A DNA stretch of 64,000 nt from Unio delphinus (lineage: Eukaryota > Mollusca > Bivalvia > Unionida > Unionidae): assembly GCA_029339505.1 (NCBI GenBank), contig JAQISU010000058.1:1924001-1988000 (forward strand), written 5' to 3'. The position numbers and the translations under genes are program-made. The notes under the pieces are model-generated. The model had not been told where the DNA came from, searched no databases, and worked only from the letters and a program-made list of their open reading frames with translations. Below are positions 40,607 to 53,954 of this stretch, one piece after another. Every line of letters starts with the position of its first letter. Positions within the stretch are counted from its first letter, which is position 1.

Positions 40607-40929
40607 TGTTTTATTACATGTCTAAAATGTAGAAAGTTTTACATGAATTGTGGTGCTATTCTGAATAAGTTCCAATACTAAATAAGTTGATGTGCCTGTA
40701 GTCTCGAGCCTGATAATGTACCAATGATCTGAAATATGATGATGTACTGACATTCTTGTAATATTATCACAGTAATATAATATAAAATGTTCTTATCTGA
40801 ATTGACTATAATTGCAAATTAATGTCCAAAAATATTATTGCTGAGCATTTTTGAATAACCTGAATACATTTGTTTCACCCAATAAAAAAACTGAGTTGCA
40901 ATAATAGACTGATTCTACTACAAGATGTT

Positions 40930-41489
40930 AAGGCAAACAACGTTAAGCTAAGACACAAACGATATCACCAGGGTGAGAGTCATCTAAGGCAAACAACGTT
41001 AAGCTAAGACACAAACGATATAACCAGGATGAGAGTCATCTAAGGCAAACAACGTTAAGCTAAGACACAAACGATATAACCAGGGTGAGAGTCATCTAAG
41101 GCAAACAACGTTAAGCTAAGACACAAACGATATAACCAGGGTGAGAGTCATCTAAGGCAAACAACGTTAAGCTAAGACACAAACGATATAACCAGGGTGA
41201 GAGTCATCTAAGGCAAACAACGTTAAGCTAAGACACAAACGATATAACCAGGGTGAGAGTCATCTAAGGCAAACAACGTTAAGCTAAGACACAAACGATA
41301 TAACCAGGGTGAGAGTCATCTAAGGCAAACAACGTTAAGCTAAGACATAAACGATATAACCAGGGTGAGAGTCATCTAAGGCAAACAACGTTAAGCTAAG
41401 ACACAAACGACAGAACCAGGGTGAGAGTCATCTAAGGGAAACAACGTTAAGCTAAGACACAAACGATAGAACCAAGGTGAGAGTCATCG
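40930..41489 (+). repeat. 56-bp tandem repeat, 10 units
   Basis: Unit AAGGCAAACAACGTTAAGCT, then AAGACACAAACGATATAACC and AGGGTGAGAGTCATCT, exactly 56 bp. Only a few substitutions occur across ten copies, so it is recently amplified. The last two units carry CAGA/TAGA in place of TATA. Confidence 0.97.
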
Positions 41490-44167
41490 AGACTATCATT
41501 CCATTATTATTGAGATTCATTTAATACACTATATGTTTAAATTTGTGATATAATTTTTAGGATTATTTGGGATTTAATTCATAATACTGTAGGTTCATCT
41601 TAAAGGTTTACTTTGCAACTTAGAGAATGAATTTTTTGTTGATTTTACTAAGCTTATTGTTTTAGCTTCTTCGTGTTCCTTAGTTAAGACGACAGACTCT
41701 CAAAAGAGATTATAGCGGATGACATGTTGCACACGCTGCTTTGTTCTCTAACGAGCACTATCAACACGCAAATACACCATCTAATTAATTCACTTTTGAC
41801 ATGTATTCATGGCTGTCTAAGTAGTGAGATGATCACTTTTGGAATAACCTGGTGACGGAAAGTTTCAGGAATTTCATAAAAAATGTTGAATATTTCAGCA
41901 TGGATCATTTTGGGTTATTCATTACCAGGAATGGTTACGATATATGAAACTTTTTTCATTAGCCTGGCTGTCCTTGGTTAACCTGCAACTGCCGTTGATG
42001 TTTTGTTAATCACATATCCCGCGGGACTAGCAAGCACGAGAATCCCGACATACTGGGTCACGTATTACTGCCAATCAGAGAATGTGCTATATTATTTAAA
42101 AATGCCAAACTATCTGGGTCATATTACATTCAGTGCCACTTGAATCCGGAAAATAGATGTAAGACATAAAGATGGTCTTATCAGATCGTTGATGATACTA
42201 ATATTAACGCACTGTTATCATTTTTCTCATTTAGTAGAGCTAATATAAATCTTCTGGTTGGAATGAAGTACTGTTTAAATAATTACCATACTCATCAGTG
42301 TATATCTCATACCGAACTGAACAAATTATAAGCAGAGACCAGCTCTCACCTAATGTATAATAGAAGGAACTAACATCTCAAATGGACCGCATACAACAAA
42401 AACTAAAACTCAACAATTCTAAAGAAGCAGACTAATTAAATATATTTTATTGCTGGTTTAGGATTGCTTACAATAAGAATAAGTTTTATACAATAGTATC
42501 AATATATCGATAATATACCGATAATGTCACCATACAATGTGTCTTCCGGTAGGTTAGTCAATTACGTCATTCACACAACAGTACTATCATTGCCAAAACG
42601 GCTATTTGGAAGCGGTCTCTAAACTGCAACGATTGGTTGATAGATTCTCATAGCGTGCATCAAAGCGAAATAAGTACGTAGAAAGTCCGAACTAAGACGG
42701 AAGATGATAGTTATCTGAGGTGGCACGTAATTTTGCATAGTTAAGCATTTTCTCAGTGATAATTCAAAACCTCATGTTTAATTACATGTGTTGAAAAGAA
42801 CCATGTGTACGGATGTGTAGATTAAAATCCTAAATACATTTACATAACGTCACACTAGGACTGAGGTAGGGATGACTTAGTTTCAATTCGACTTTATTCA
42901 AATTCGTTAAAATATATGCTTAGGGCAGGAATGTTTTTGCAACAATTATACGGGAAATTGTCACTTGATCTGTTCGGAAATACCCAATGGTGTATTATAC
43001 AGGCGATCGAAAGCATAATTTGTGCAGTATGCTAGATAGTTTCCACAAGAATGCTATCATGCCCTTTTTAATTTTTTTAAAATTCAAAATCTGAAGTGCT
43101 TGGATGCATAGAAAACCTATTTGCATTTGTATTCCCACAATTGGCTGCAATACTGCTGACCAAATTATTTATGCTTTTCCCTCGAGGATCTCCTCTTAGC
43201 ACGATTATGACGAGAAATGTAGCTTATATGAAGCTATAACACGTGTTTTGTTATGCTTCGATATAAGCGGAAGGTGTTCAAAATATGATGTCAGGCGAGC
43301 TACACAATATGGCAAATATCGAGTGATAACATTATGGAAAACACATCTGAGCGTCGTTTTCAATTATGATGTCGAATTGTTCTATCGTTTTTTACATAGC
43401 ACTTCCAAATTTTATTTTCTGTTCAAATTATATTGAATTTCGTTTACGTTATTGGTATATCATTTTAACAGCGTTCTCAGACAAAACGAATCTTTTAAAT
43501 CATCCGAAGAATCTTTCATGGAAGGTCTCCAAGCGGCCTTGTCTGTATGTTTTATTTTATTTCAGATGGAAGTAGGGGAGGGGGTATTTGATTAATTCAG
43601 TGCTAGATATGATACCCTTGAAGTAATTTATTGACAATTTACAGACTAAAGATCGAATGCAAAATATCTTTTCGAAAACGTCTATTTATTAAGATCTAAG
43701 ATCAATGAAAAATCGCTCAATTTTCACGATTTGTACAATATTTAGAATATTGCATCAAAGCGTTTGAATAACACTATGTCACTTTAACACTGTATGAAGT
43801 CTCTTAATTGAATTAAGATTAAGATCGATGTCCTACTTATAAGTATTATATCGTTACAACGCTTATCTATAATTAGGGAAGCGAATGACTGAATTGTACA
43901 AATGTCTCAATGTTGTTTCGCAGATGCCACACATTCGTTATTTTTAATAAATGGAACCTAGACGGATGACCCAAAAATGGCTAAAATAACATGAATGCAG
44001 AAACATATCGATGGTAACTCTTGACTTCATGAATAAACCGTGTGAAATAGTACAAACAAAGGCAGATACTTCGTAAATATGCTAAACGGGGACTCACAAC
44101 ATGAACTTTTAATATATTTTGTCTTTGTCCGTTCACACACGTGAAGCCCTCACCAAGATGATGGAAC
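41490..44167. other. Non-coding, nothing recognised
   Basis: 2.7 kb of unique AT-rich DNA. Short open stretches have no recognisable features. Confidence 0.5.
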
Positions 44168-44435
44168 ATCCGGTGGCCCAGTGGTCTAAGGACCCAGGTA
44201 GCCCATTGGTCTACGACGCTCTGCTATACGGATCACTGACATATCATCCCTGTCTGTGTGGGTAGGAGAATCGATTCAAAGTAGGTATGTGAGAAAACTT
44301 TCAGATAGCTTTTCCATGGGTTAGTTGTTCTTCCCAGGGTCTTTCCGTCTGCCTTCTTCACCATCTATACAGGCCTCTATTCACGACCTTTCCTGTATTG
44401 AACAAAGTCGCATGAAAGCCAAACGAAAAGCATCA
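44168..44435 (+). mobile_element. Diverged SINE-B copy
   Basis: Head 'GGTGGCCCAGTGGTCTAAGG', a partly repeated second head-like stretch ('GCCCATTGGTCTACGACGCT'), then 'GGATCACTGACATATCATCC', 'GTATGTGAGAAAACTTTCAG' and a decayed body. Collinear with SINE-B but old. Confidence 0.75.
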
Positions 44436-46702
44436 CCAAGATGATCGTCCATTGTAGCCAGCACAATATTAAGTTCTAGCTCAGGTTATAAATACTTTTA
44501 GGATCTTCTACTCGAATTAGAGATCGTAAAATTCAATCTTGATATAGGATCTGCCAATTCGATCAATCATCATGCCCAGTCAATTCTTGCGACCCGAGGT
44601 ATATTAATAGCCAAATATAAACTTCAAAACTAAACCACGATACTACCCAACATTCCGTTTTGAACAAGGATTCCCAATGGTAAACTTAAAGTTCATCCTG
44701 TCATCCTCTGTTAAAGTTGAATTGTCTGCCAACTTAACTCAGATGAAATTGATTTTAGAAATGTTTTTGCCGATATTGTAATCTTCAATACAAGCAGCAT
44801 GCAAGATGACTCAGTATCGGAAAGGAGATGTAATGCCACAACAGTTAACCTCGTACCTATACGCAAGTTACAAGCGAACAAAGTAAGAGTTAAGCATTTC
44901 AGCGATTTTAATTAATGTACATCCTCTTTCTATTTTGCATAGAAAGATCCGAATAATGCCAAAATATTTAGAGACATTTAGTTAAAGTCAACAAAATGTC
45001 ATATACCCGGCTCGCTTTTCGGGTCTTACTCTCGTAAGAGCAAAATTAGATTGGTCCGAGTAGGATAAATACAAGCTGAGTTTTGCAAAAATCAGGATAA
45101 GTGTCAAGTATGCCCAAAACTTTGGCCAGGAGGCAGGAGGCAGAAATCAAAGCCGTTAAGAAAATGAATTATATGTTTCAGTGACTTTTTGTCCGGAAAA
45201 TTTTCAATCATTAATGTATATTCTTTGCATTCAGTTGTATCTAGCATTGAACTAATAACATACATTAACTGATTATTGAATTCAGCTCCGTGGCTTGATT
45301 CTCAGCCTAGTGAGTCAAGTCGAAAAAGAAACATAGAAAATAATGTTCTGCTATTAGGAACTATATTCGGAATTACTTTTGTTCACATGGTAAAATATTG
45401 CCAGAAGGAGACAAAATCTCCACCTAAACATTGTCGGCCTTATCCATTGTAATATATGTCGTGCGTTCCGCATGTGGTGAAGCACCAAACTCCTACAACC
45501 ATATCCTATTTATTTGTACACTTGCCCGAAACGGTTGAGGGATGTTCTTAAAGCTCCTTGGCTTATGCGTAATTTAACAAAACTAAATGGACCACATAGA
45601 CTATAATATAAAATCAATCTATTCAGCTCCAGCTGCTTCAAGAGAAAGCAACACAAAATATGCAGATTTTCTATACGTAATGTTCTGGTGAGTACCTGCC
45701 ATGAGTATAATAGGTTTACTAAATTTAAAATGAATGCCCTGGACTTCACACAGGTTGTTGAAGAACTCAGGAAAATATATATACAAATGAGGTGTGCGAT
45801 TTGTTCTACAACGCCGTACACACGAAGCAGCACAGTCAATGGGAGAGCTCGCCAAAGTTAAATGTAGCAAAAACCACAGTTGAGATACACAAGCGCTCGA
45901 TTTTTGGATACAAACGTACAAACTCTGACCTTATAGAATTGGTGCAATATTTGCTGAGCTCATTTGTGAAGATACAGATGTGGGAAATTCTATCCAGGCT
46001 TGCAAGTGAATTGCATGATATCGGAAATAACAACCTTGTCTATTTGCAAATGCCTGATCTATGATTTCGAACCCAGACTATATTGTGACGTTCGGATTAA
46101 GATACCACTGCATGCATATAAGGAGTGGCGACGTAAACTGGCTTGCACAAGTGTGGAACCTGTCGTTAAAGAAAACCCATTGAGAAAGAAAGACAATTTA
46201 AATTAAATAATATCCAGGATGGAATCATTGCGGTTTTTTGTATCCTGGGAAAACAAAAGTAGTGAAAAACAATTAGACAATGTCTTTTTATGTGACTATA
46301 AATCACCTTAAATAATCCGTGCTGGAACATGGACTAAGGATGCCGAGAGGTGCTGAAAAAGTAGATATACTTGCACTATTGCAACTTCCACCACATGAAT
46401 CCCAGCCAATTGCGAGTTAATTTCATCAAGCAGCAGCGCAGTTACATAAGAAAACTCCTTCAATGGCCAGGCCGGCAGAAATTATACAGGTGGTCGCTGA
46501 TTCGCAAAACCGCCGTCGTATCACAGAGAAACTTGCGTACGTGCAGCGAATGTTGACCTCTTGCTGTTAAACCTGAGGAACACGGAGTGGTACCACGACG
46601 TATAGATTTTATCCAAATTGTAAATCACAGTAAGTATGTGGAGTGGAAATTTTCATGTAGACGTCGCATGCATTTATTTGGCACCCTAATGCTTCTTGGT
46701 GT
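44436..46702. other. Non-coding, nothing recognised
   Basis: Overlapping 60-110 codon open stretches at 45.5-46.6 kb on both strands show no domain I recognise. Decayed transposon coding sequence is possible but not supported. Confidence 0.45.
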
Positions 46703-47330
46703 ACCAAGATAACCGGATGGGATATTTTGGATTCCCAACAGAACACTTTTGACGATGATATAAATACAATGTCTAATAGTGATTTACTTGAATGAGCAAA
46801 TAAATTAATACGTGCGTGTGTATTTAATCCAAATATTGGATTATTAACAGAACGCATAAATGTAATAAAGAAAAGAACCCAATTTATTCTACAAAAAGAA
46901 AAACACAAGGCGTGAATGATTCACAGTGACTAAGCAATGGAAATAAGGATATAGTTTACTCAGCTAGCAAACAATCTAGATTTTTACTCATGTAGTAAAA
47001 TGACCTCACTCATAGTGAAATTGTGCAAGTGAAAAAGGACAGATATGTAACTTATCTTTACAGTCCCTAAAGGTACAATGTCTTTTACGAACCCCAAAAT
47101 TACAGCTTTACAGCTGCTACCATTCCTGTGGTTGGCTTTACAACTTGCACCACGTATACCTAGATGCATCCGATATCTGGAACGCTCGGGTCCCTCTAGT
47201 CACTATGGACACCACCGAACAACACCGGGCACTCCAGATACTGGACAGCTCTACAGCTGAGGCACTCCAGATACTGGACATTCCAGACATTTGACAGCAC
47301 CGAACAACACTGGTTGCAAACTCGTACTCC
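46703..47330 (+). mobile_element. Diverged partial copy of the 29.3-kb LTR-like element
   Basis: Shares the order of motifs with 29283-30664: 'CCAAGATAACCGGATGG', 'AATCCAAATATTGGATT', 'GTAGTAAAATGACC', 'AACTTATCTTTACAGTCCC', and the later GACA/CTCCAGATACTGGACA-type imperfect repeats. Ends are not clear. Confidence 0.6.
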
Positions 47331-48033
47331 TTATCTTCAATCCATCCTCATCTTACGAAACCCCTTCCGGACCTGAACCCAGACTCTTGTGTGGATCAGG
47401 ACACGAACCTGAATATATTCGCTTGCAAAGAGCACACACGGTACAACTAATGAAACTCTGGAAAGCAAACTATCAAACTATCAAAGAAAAGATGTCACTT
47501 AGAAAAGGTTTGCCCTAATCCGAATACATAAGCTCACATAAATAATCATTAGAACAAATTCGGGATATATAATCACAAATGGAATCCATGCAGCAAACAA
47601 GGCTTAACAATACCCATATTTGAAAAGCTTCACCCAAAGAAAGAAGGAGAAGGCTTTGGTGGACCGTGTGATTACTAACACTGACTTGTGGATTGGCTGG
47701 TAGCATTCGTGAGGTCAGTTACCGCCTTTAACAATTTGCCAAAAGTCATCAATGGAGACATCGTCGATATTTTATTCATTTCGTACGTTAAAGTGCGAAT
47801 GTACTAAATACATCATTAATGGATGTAACGGACTTTATTCATACAACACCTAGGAAGAGTTATCTGATGCCAGAACAAGTCAACACTGATTTGATGATTG
47901 CAAATGCGGCGATGGGAAAAGGATTGTGGTTATTGACAGGCCGCAAAGGACATTAAAGGAAGGGAAAATTGTACAAGCTAAACATATTGCAAAATTAAAA
48001 ATGTACCGGATAATGTATTTGACATAGAAGTGC
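47331..48033. other. Non-coding, nothing recognised
   Basis: Short open stretches only. Confidence 0.45.
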
Positions 48034-48246
48034 CAATGATAATAGATTGAAGCAATATATTTTGAGTATTACTCGTATCATTACAACTCTATGGTCATAA
48101 ATGAAATGATAATAGATTGAAACAATATATTTTGAGTATTACTCGTATCATTACAACTCTATGGTCATAAATGAAATGATAATAGATTGAAACAATATAT
48201 TTTGAGTATTACTCGTATCATTACAACTCTATGGTCATAAATGAAA
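48034..48246 (+). repeat. 70-bp tandem triplication
   Basis: Three copies of a 70-bp unit containing ATGATAATAGATTGAAACAA and 'TTTTGAGTATTACTCGTATC'. Copies 2 and 3 are identical and copy 1 differs by a few bases, so it is recent. Confidence 0.95.
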
Positions 48247-49105
48247 TAATAGAAAAGAGTAAGATGCAACAAGCTTTGTAAAATTAAAAAAATACTTTCT
48301 TTCCTAGATTACAAATGAACACGTACACATATCTAACAATATTACTAATTGAATAATAAATAATCCAAGTATTACTAACACACGTCTTAAGGAATAAAGT
48401 TATGAATAGTTAGTGGTATTCCAAATAATTTCCAACGATGAAAGTGTCTATATGTTTATAATATATTGATATGTATATCTGATTTAAATTTATATTTGAT
48501 TTAAATTAATTGTTGGTTAGCTTAAATTGTTTCACATTACTTGCTATGGTATTGTAACTTTATTTACTGGAATAGAGTTCAGTTCTGATTGATATATTTA
48601 TTATTGACATAAACAACCGTATATAAATATTGTATCTAATACTGATCTAGTTTCTAACATTGAATTAGAACCAGTGATAGTTTGGAATAAACAAGTTTGT
48701 AATTTTTTAAAATATTTTCTCAGAGTAAGTTTCATACAGTAGAATGAACGCCATACTTGGATTACGTCTTAAATAACACATATCAATTACGTTTTTCCAG
48801 AGGATTGACCCACATTCGGGGGTCTATTCTGAGTTTTAGTTAAATGTATTACTGATATTTTGAAGAATAGTTTTTATTTTTGCCTGAACACTTGAGAAGG
48901 TAACGTGTTTTATGTTGTGCCCAGTTTTGGGCTAATTATTTTATATTGTTCAAATTTGTTGGATTTCAAGATTTTTGTCACGGGAAATACTAGTGCTCAA
49001 AATTAATTCTTGGACAAAGACATTGATCAAAATTTAGATGGAATTCAAAATCTTAAAGATTATTTTCTGTGATTCAACAAAGAACTATTTACACTTCAAA
49101 ACATA
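48247..49105. other. AT-rich DNA, perhaps upstream part of an LTR
   Basis: No gene. The right part may be the 5' portion of the LTR-like sequence whose 3' end is at 49627, but I could not define a start. Confidence 0.4.
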
Positions 49106-49365
49106 GGGACCCCGAGTAGCCGAGTGGTCTAAAGCGCTCACCGTTACGGATCACTGCCATCTCACCTCTGTCTGCGTGGGATCGAGTCTAAGATTCGGCT
49201 AATGTAGTTATGTGAAAAAGCTTGTCAGTAGCTTCTCGTGGGTCGGTGGTTCTTTCAGGGAGTTTTCCCGGGTTCTTCTTCCACCAATAATACTGGCCGC
49301 CATGTATAGCCTATCGTGTGCTTAAAAATGACGTTGAACCTTACAACAACAACAACAACAACAAC
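49106..49365 (+). mobile_element. SINE-B, full-length-like copy nested in an LTR remnant
   Basis: Head GAGTAGCCGAGTGGTCTAAA, box B-like GGGATCGAGTCTA, body, then 'ACGTTGAACCTTACAACAAC' with a (CAA)n tail of about 22 bp. LTR-like sequence related to 19244-20077 continues after the tail. Confidence 0.9.
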
Positions 49366-49627
49366 ACTTAAAAACGACACTGATCACATCATACGTCATC
49401 TCTTTCAATTTCATCGGTATTCGAACTAAGTTTCATTAGGACTTTATGTTACTAGGACTTATGTCTTGTAATTCGTGGATTATTTTTGGATATGATTGTT
49501 AAAGCCGTAAGTTCTTTTTCTCATTTTTACCTTTCTTTTCTCGGGAAATAAATTATTGCTAAATGTTACAAAGCTTGTTGTCGTCATTTTTTTCTTGTTA
49601 CTTTTGTAAGATCCTAAACACGTAACA
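49366..49627 (+). mobile_element. 3' end of an LTR related to the 19.2-kb copy
   Basis: Collinear with the right end of the 19244-20077 element: 'GGATTATTTTTGGATATGAT', 'AAAGCCGTAAGTT' (conserved possible splice donor), AATAAATT, 'ACAAAGCTTGTTG', 'TCCTAAACACGTAACA' as terminus. Confidence 0.65.
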
Positions 49628-50628
49628 GTAATAATCATGCAAATTGGCGTAATGGAGATGTTGATGACATGTTGTGTTGCAGATATTTATAATTTTCATG
49701 CCAGTGATAACACACTTTACGACTGCAGAAACGCTTTTTTGTGTCATTTGTGACTTATGGAGGCACATTTCCGCTCCTTTTTCTCAAGTTCACCACAGAT
49801 GGAATTGTAGTGTGATGATCTTACGATTGGTTGGTTGTATCTTAAGTGTGTTAGCTGTTAATCCGTCATCAGGAACTCTCCAACGAACTTCTTCCTCACT
49901 TCACAAATAGTCATGTCGCAAGTGCATATCACAACTATGTACCCATGAAAGACTTCATCACATTCTGATCAATTCATTGCTTTTCGCTGCTTCTCAATCC
50001 TTTATTTTACTTAAGACCATAGAGGCAGTAAAACACATAGCTATTATTCTAACAGATAGGATGCTTTCATTGTGGGCCGTATGTGAATGTAAGGGAGTCA
50101 TTGAGATGCTTGTAATTGAACAGCATAATTGATTTATGCTTTCTCCAAAGAAATCAGCCGCAAATGATCAGCCCATTGCGGTATAAAGGAGAAAGGAAAT
50201 TATAAAAGCAAATTCACACAATCTTGGTAACTTTAATGTTATCGATTCCAGAGATAATGTAAATGCAAACACTTAAAAGAAATGGAATATTGTTCCATTT
50301 CTTTCAGTGATGACAGTACTGTTTGCGACTGCTGGTTCAGCTGTGGGAAAAAAGTAGATGCGTTAGGGGCGATGTCAACCGCATCCGAGATAGCTCTGAG
50401 TAAGACTGTCGCTAGAAAAATCTACAATTTTTTCTAAAAGACCGCATGGCATCTCAATGGGAAATAATATAATACAAAGGCCTTCGACTACCATGGAAGA
50501 CTCTCAAAATTCCTCTGGCAAAGGTCTTCGATTACCCGGGAAACTTCTCAGAATAGCTTCTGACCAAGTTCGTCTGTGTATTTATATGGAATGAACTTGC
50601 TTCGATGATGTACCGGATGCGGCAAACC
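49628..50628. other. Non-coding or decayed; possible upstream protease sequence
   Basis: No domain recognised. The last 200 bp may be decayed N-terminal sequence of the protease remnant that follows. A short inverted repeat (AAATGGAATATTGTTCCATTT) lies at about 50280-50300. Confidence 0.4.
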
Positions 50629-50784
50629 GGAATCATCAAATAGAATTCATCAACAGGACCTGGGACTCATTGGGTCCCATACTTAGTAACTCCGCGACAT
50701 CATTTATATTTTGATTCGTATGAGCTTGTACCGCAACGTCAAATTGTTGGTGATTTACATTGTGGCTTTACCGTTAGACAATAA
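50629..50784 (+). pseudogene. Remnant of an adenain-like viral cysteine protease
   Basis: The frame reads GIIK, an in-frame TAG, then 'NSSTGPGTHWVPY', 'YFDSYELVP' and 'QIVGDLHCG'. This matches the active-site region of the protease at 56833-57783 (GIINLDNSTGPGTHWVAY, YFDSYGLAP, Q-x6-C-G). His (50668-50670), Asp in YFDSY, and the Gln-x6-Cys spacing typical of adenain (Cys at 50761-50763) are all visible. His-to-Cys distance is 31 codons against 52 in the other copy, so about 20 residues are deleted. The stop and deletion show it is dead. It is on the opposite strand from the main Polinton-like element and separated from it by a LINE. Confidence 0.75.
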
Positions 50785-52008
50785 ATCATCTTTTACTGTT
50801 TTATTCAAAACTACAGCTACTATAATCGGATGGTCTACACAATATGTGAATATCGTGTTGTGGAAGCACTGTATGCGCACACAAGGATAACAGCTTCCAT
50901 AAGCCCGACCCCAAGTAATTATTGATTTTGTTATTATGACGTCTCGAGAAACCTGGCCGAAATTACCGAGAACAAGGGAATCAGATACGCCGATGGTTGT
51001 TAAAGACTACATCGATGTTCCTGATGCAATGATGAAACAATACTTGAATGTAAAGGTCGCCAAGGTAACCCTACCACCACGCGTAGTACATGCATTTAGA
51101 GAATACTTCGGACTGCTGCAGGTTAGGTTAGTATTTGTTATATCCGGTTATTATTGTTATCATATCAGATTAGTACAGCATTAATAACAATCACCCTGGC
51201 AGTAATACGCAACAATCCTGAAGAAATACCAGAATCTTCTTAGGCTTATTTTATACAATATCGGGATCATTTGCCATCAGAGATTAAATTCAATCTGAAG
51301 CATTCCACTTCTATCCATGCATATACTTGGCCGTCTTTCGTGTTTGTGTTTAAGATTTATCATTACATATATGTGATGAATTCTGACCGTGGATACACTT
51401 AGCTAGGGTGTAATCTATTTAGTTTTTGCTGAACATGATGACAAGCAACCAGACTGCACAATCGCCGGAGATGTAAATATTATTCCGAAATATATTGTCA
51501 AAGATTACTTGGCAGTTGTATCATTGAAGGAAAATGCTTGGATGGAAGTGCACGTATGAGTAGGGCCGAACAAAGCCAGCCGGTCGATCAATAATGCGGT
51601 AACAATATTAATAGAACTATTGTAGACTCTCAAAATTATCGACGCGAGAAAATAAACGAATGCAGAACAAAAGCTGAGAGAAAAAAAAATCACCAAGAAA
51701 ACCGTTTTATTTGAGATCCCGAAAGATGGCCGCTAATGCTTAACCATCTTGACGCAACTATATGATATATGTGCTCGTTGTCTTTCTTCGTCTACATTAT
51801 TGTATTTCATCATGCACTGGCTGTTCAGTTCGTATGTGTTTCTTCATCTTCTTGTGTCGGAAACGAGAACAATTATTATTTTTCTTAGCTGTTTTGCTCC
51901 ACTGTTAAGACGTCCATTGTTCTTGTAAAAACAGCATCACGCGATTGAATCCAATCAACCCGTTTATGCTATGATGGAACATCATTAAATGCTTTAATTG
52001 ACCACTCC
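50785..52008. other. Probable decayed element sequence, no domain recognised
   Basis: An 82-codon open stretch at 50936-51184 (starts MTSRETWPK) follows the protease remnant by 150 bp on the same strand. A second short frame near 51425-51565 contains 'VKDYLAVVSLKE', faintly echoing 'VVKDYIDVPD' in the first. They could be remnants of genes of the same viral element; no family is recognised. Confidence 0.3.
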
Positions 52009-53945
52009 TTGGTTCTTCATACTACATTGTGCTCAACACTAAACGAACTGGGACTACACTCATCATTACTCAAATGTAAACGGAAGCGAAAAATGAAACG
52101 ATGTTTCAAAGGTGACCGGTGTAGAACAGGAAAAAGAATTCCATTTATCTCCCTTTTGCCTTTTACAGCTAAACAATTTAAAAACTCGGCCTCTATTTTT
52201 GATAACCTGGTTCAAATTCATCTTAAATCGTCAACCGTTGTGTCAAATGTCTCAGAGATACCACTGCATATTGCATTATTATACGCCCAATCAGAAAAAA
52301 CACAGGAAAAGCGCACATATTTAGTTAATTTTTTTATCAACGATCAGAATATAGAGGTCTTCTTCTTGACAGAAAATTGGCTAAAAGCATCAGGCAGTGA
52401 GCCAAAGATCGCGGATTTAATACTCACCGCGTACGTCATCAAGTCATTCGCCCGCCACTCTCGCGGAGATGGAATTGCTGTGATCACAAAGAATTCCATG
52501 ATAAAATGTCTTAAGTACAACAAAACCTTCAATTTCGGCCACACATCGTCTGAACTAGTCCAAACAACACTCACACTGGAACAAAGGTCAATCCATTTTT
52601 CCTGACTCTACCGACTTCCTCCTACTAGAAGAAACAACAAGTTGACAGAATCTCTATTTTTGGAGCAGTTTCCGAATCTCCTGGAGTATGGAAATTTGAT
52701 AGGTGACAACCTGATTATTCTTGGAGATTTCAATTTTCACAATGACTGTCCTGGAAACTCATACACGTAAAAACTCCTAGATTCCATTCATGTTTCAACC
52801 GTAACAGTCAGTTAAACAAACCACCCATAAACATGGTCACATTTTAGACTGGATTATTCACAGACCTGATGTTTATATTCTCCGATCCATCCTTGTATCC
52901 CACGACCTTGCATCAAACTACCTCTGCAATATATGTCATCTCTACGTATCAGTCCCTCCACCTTTATTTGCTACGAAGAGAAACGTCCGTATGACAAACA
53001 GAACCAAACTGATGCATGAAATCCAAGAAAACCTAAAAACTTTCTTACCTCCTACAGCAGAAGAACTCAATAACTGCCTGTGTTCATTGCTTAAAAAACT
53101 TGCCACAGCTACCAAGTGCAGAGTATCAATTCAAACGTGTTCTCCGTGGTATTGCAGTGTTAGGGACCAGCTTTGCACTGCTAAAATAGACCGGCTTTAG
53201 CTTTCCAATAGACTCACTATTCATAAACAAATACATGCAGCTGCTAAGAAGAACGTCAATAACATAGTCCATTTAGCCAAATTGTGCCACTACAGTACTA
53301 AGATCATGGAGACCTCCAGTTGCAAAAAGCTCTTCAAGAGAGCTAACAATCTAATGTCAAGTAACAAATGTACAACACTTCCAACTACCTTCTGTCCAGC
53401 GGACATTCCGGACCTATTTGCAAATTTCTACCGTGACAAAGTACAAACCATTACTGATTCGCTCGACAACACAATTTCAATTGACTCGTCGTTACCATAC
53501 ATTTACGATACAGAATTTCAGCGCCAGCCAATAGGAGGATTTGAACCTGTCTATATGGATTTAGTACGGACAATCGTGATGAAGAGTGCACGAAAGTTAA
53601 TTGAACTTGATTCATTTCCAACATCACTGCTGCTTGAGTGCTGAGACTAACTATTAAAATCTCTCTCTCATCGGGGGAGTTCTCATCATTTTTCAACACT
53701 GCCTTTGTAAAGACTATCCTGAATAAACGCTTAACCATAACGATTTAAAGAACTACCGCCAAGTTTATAATCTCCAGTTTATATAAAAACAATCTTAGAA
53801 AATGTTGTTCTAACCAGACTTGTGTCTCATTTGAATTCATTCTTTTTAGCAATGTACGGTCTGCATATCGCTCTTGCCACAGTACTGAAACTACTCTTCT
53901 GAAAGTAGTTAATGACATTATCTCTGTTTTTGTAGTGGAAAGACT
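52009..53945 (+). pseudogene. CR1/L2-like LINE: endonuclease and start of reverse transcriptase, truncated
   Basis: Non-LTR retrotransposon ORF2, encoding the nicking endonuclease and reverse transcriptase. From the left: a basic segment with 'KRKRKMKRC' (52076-52115); an endonuclease N-terminal part ('FFLTENWLKASG', 'KSFARHSRGDGIAVITK'); then in other frames 'LIILGDFNFHND' (the GDFN endonuclease motif, about 52715-52745); and RT-side blocks near the end ('AYRSCHSTETTLLKVVNDI', about 53860-53920). Multiple stops and frame changes interrupt it. The RT catalytic YADD region is missing: the sequence is cut within the early RT domain at about 53.94-53.96 kb, where viral sequence on the opposite strand starts. 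Confidence 0.8.
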
Positions 53946-53954
53946 ACAGTTCTC

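Noticed and set aside
45510..46556. Host or transposon protein in overlapping 60-110 codon frames
   Set aside because: No recognisable domain, many overlapping frames on both strands, no consistent coding pattern.
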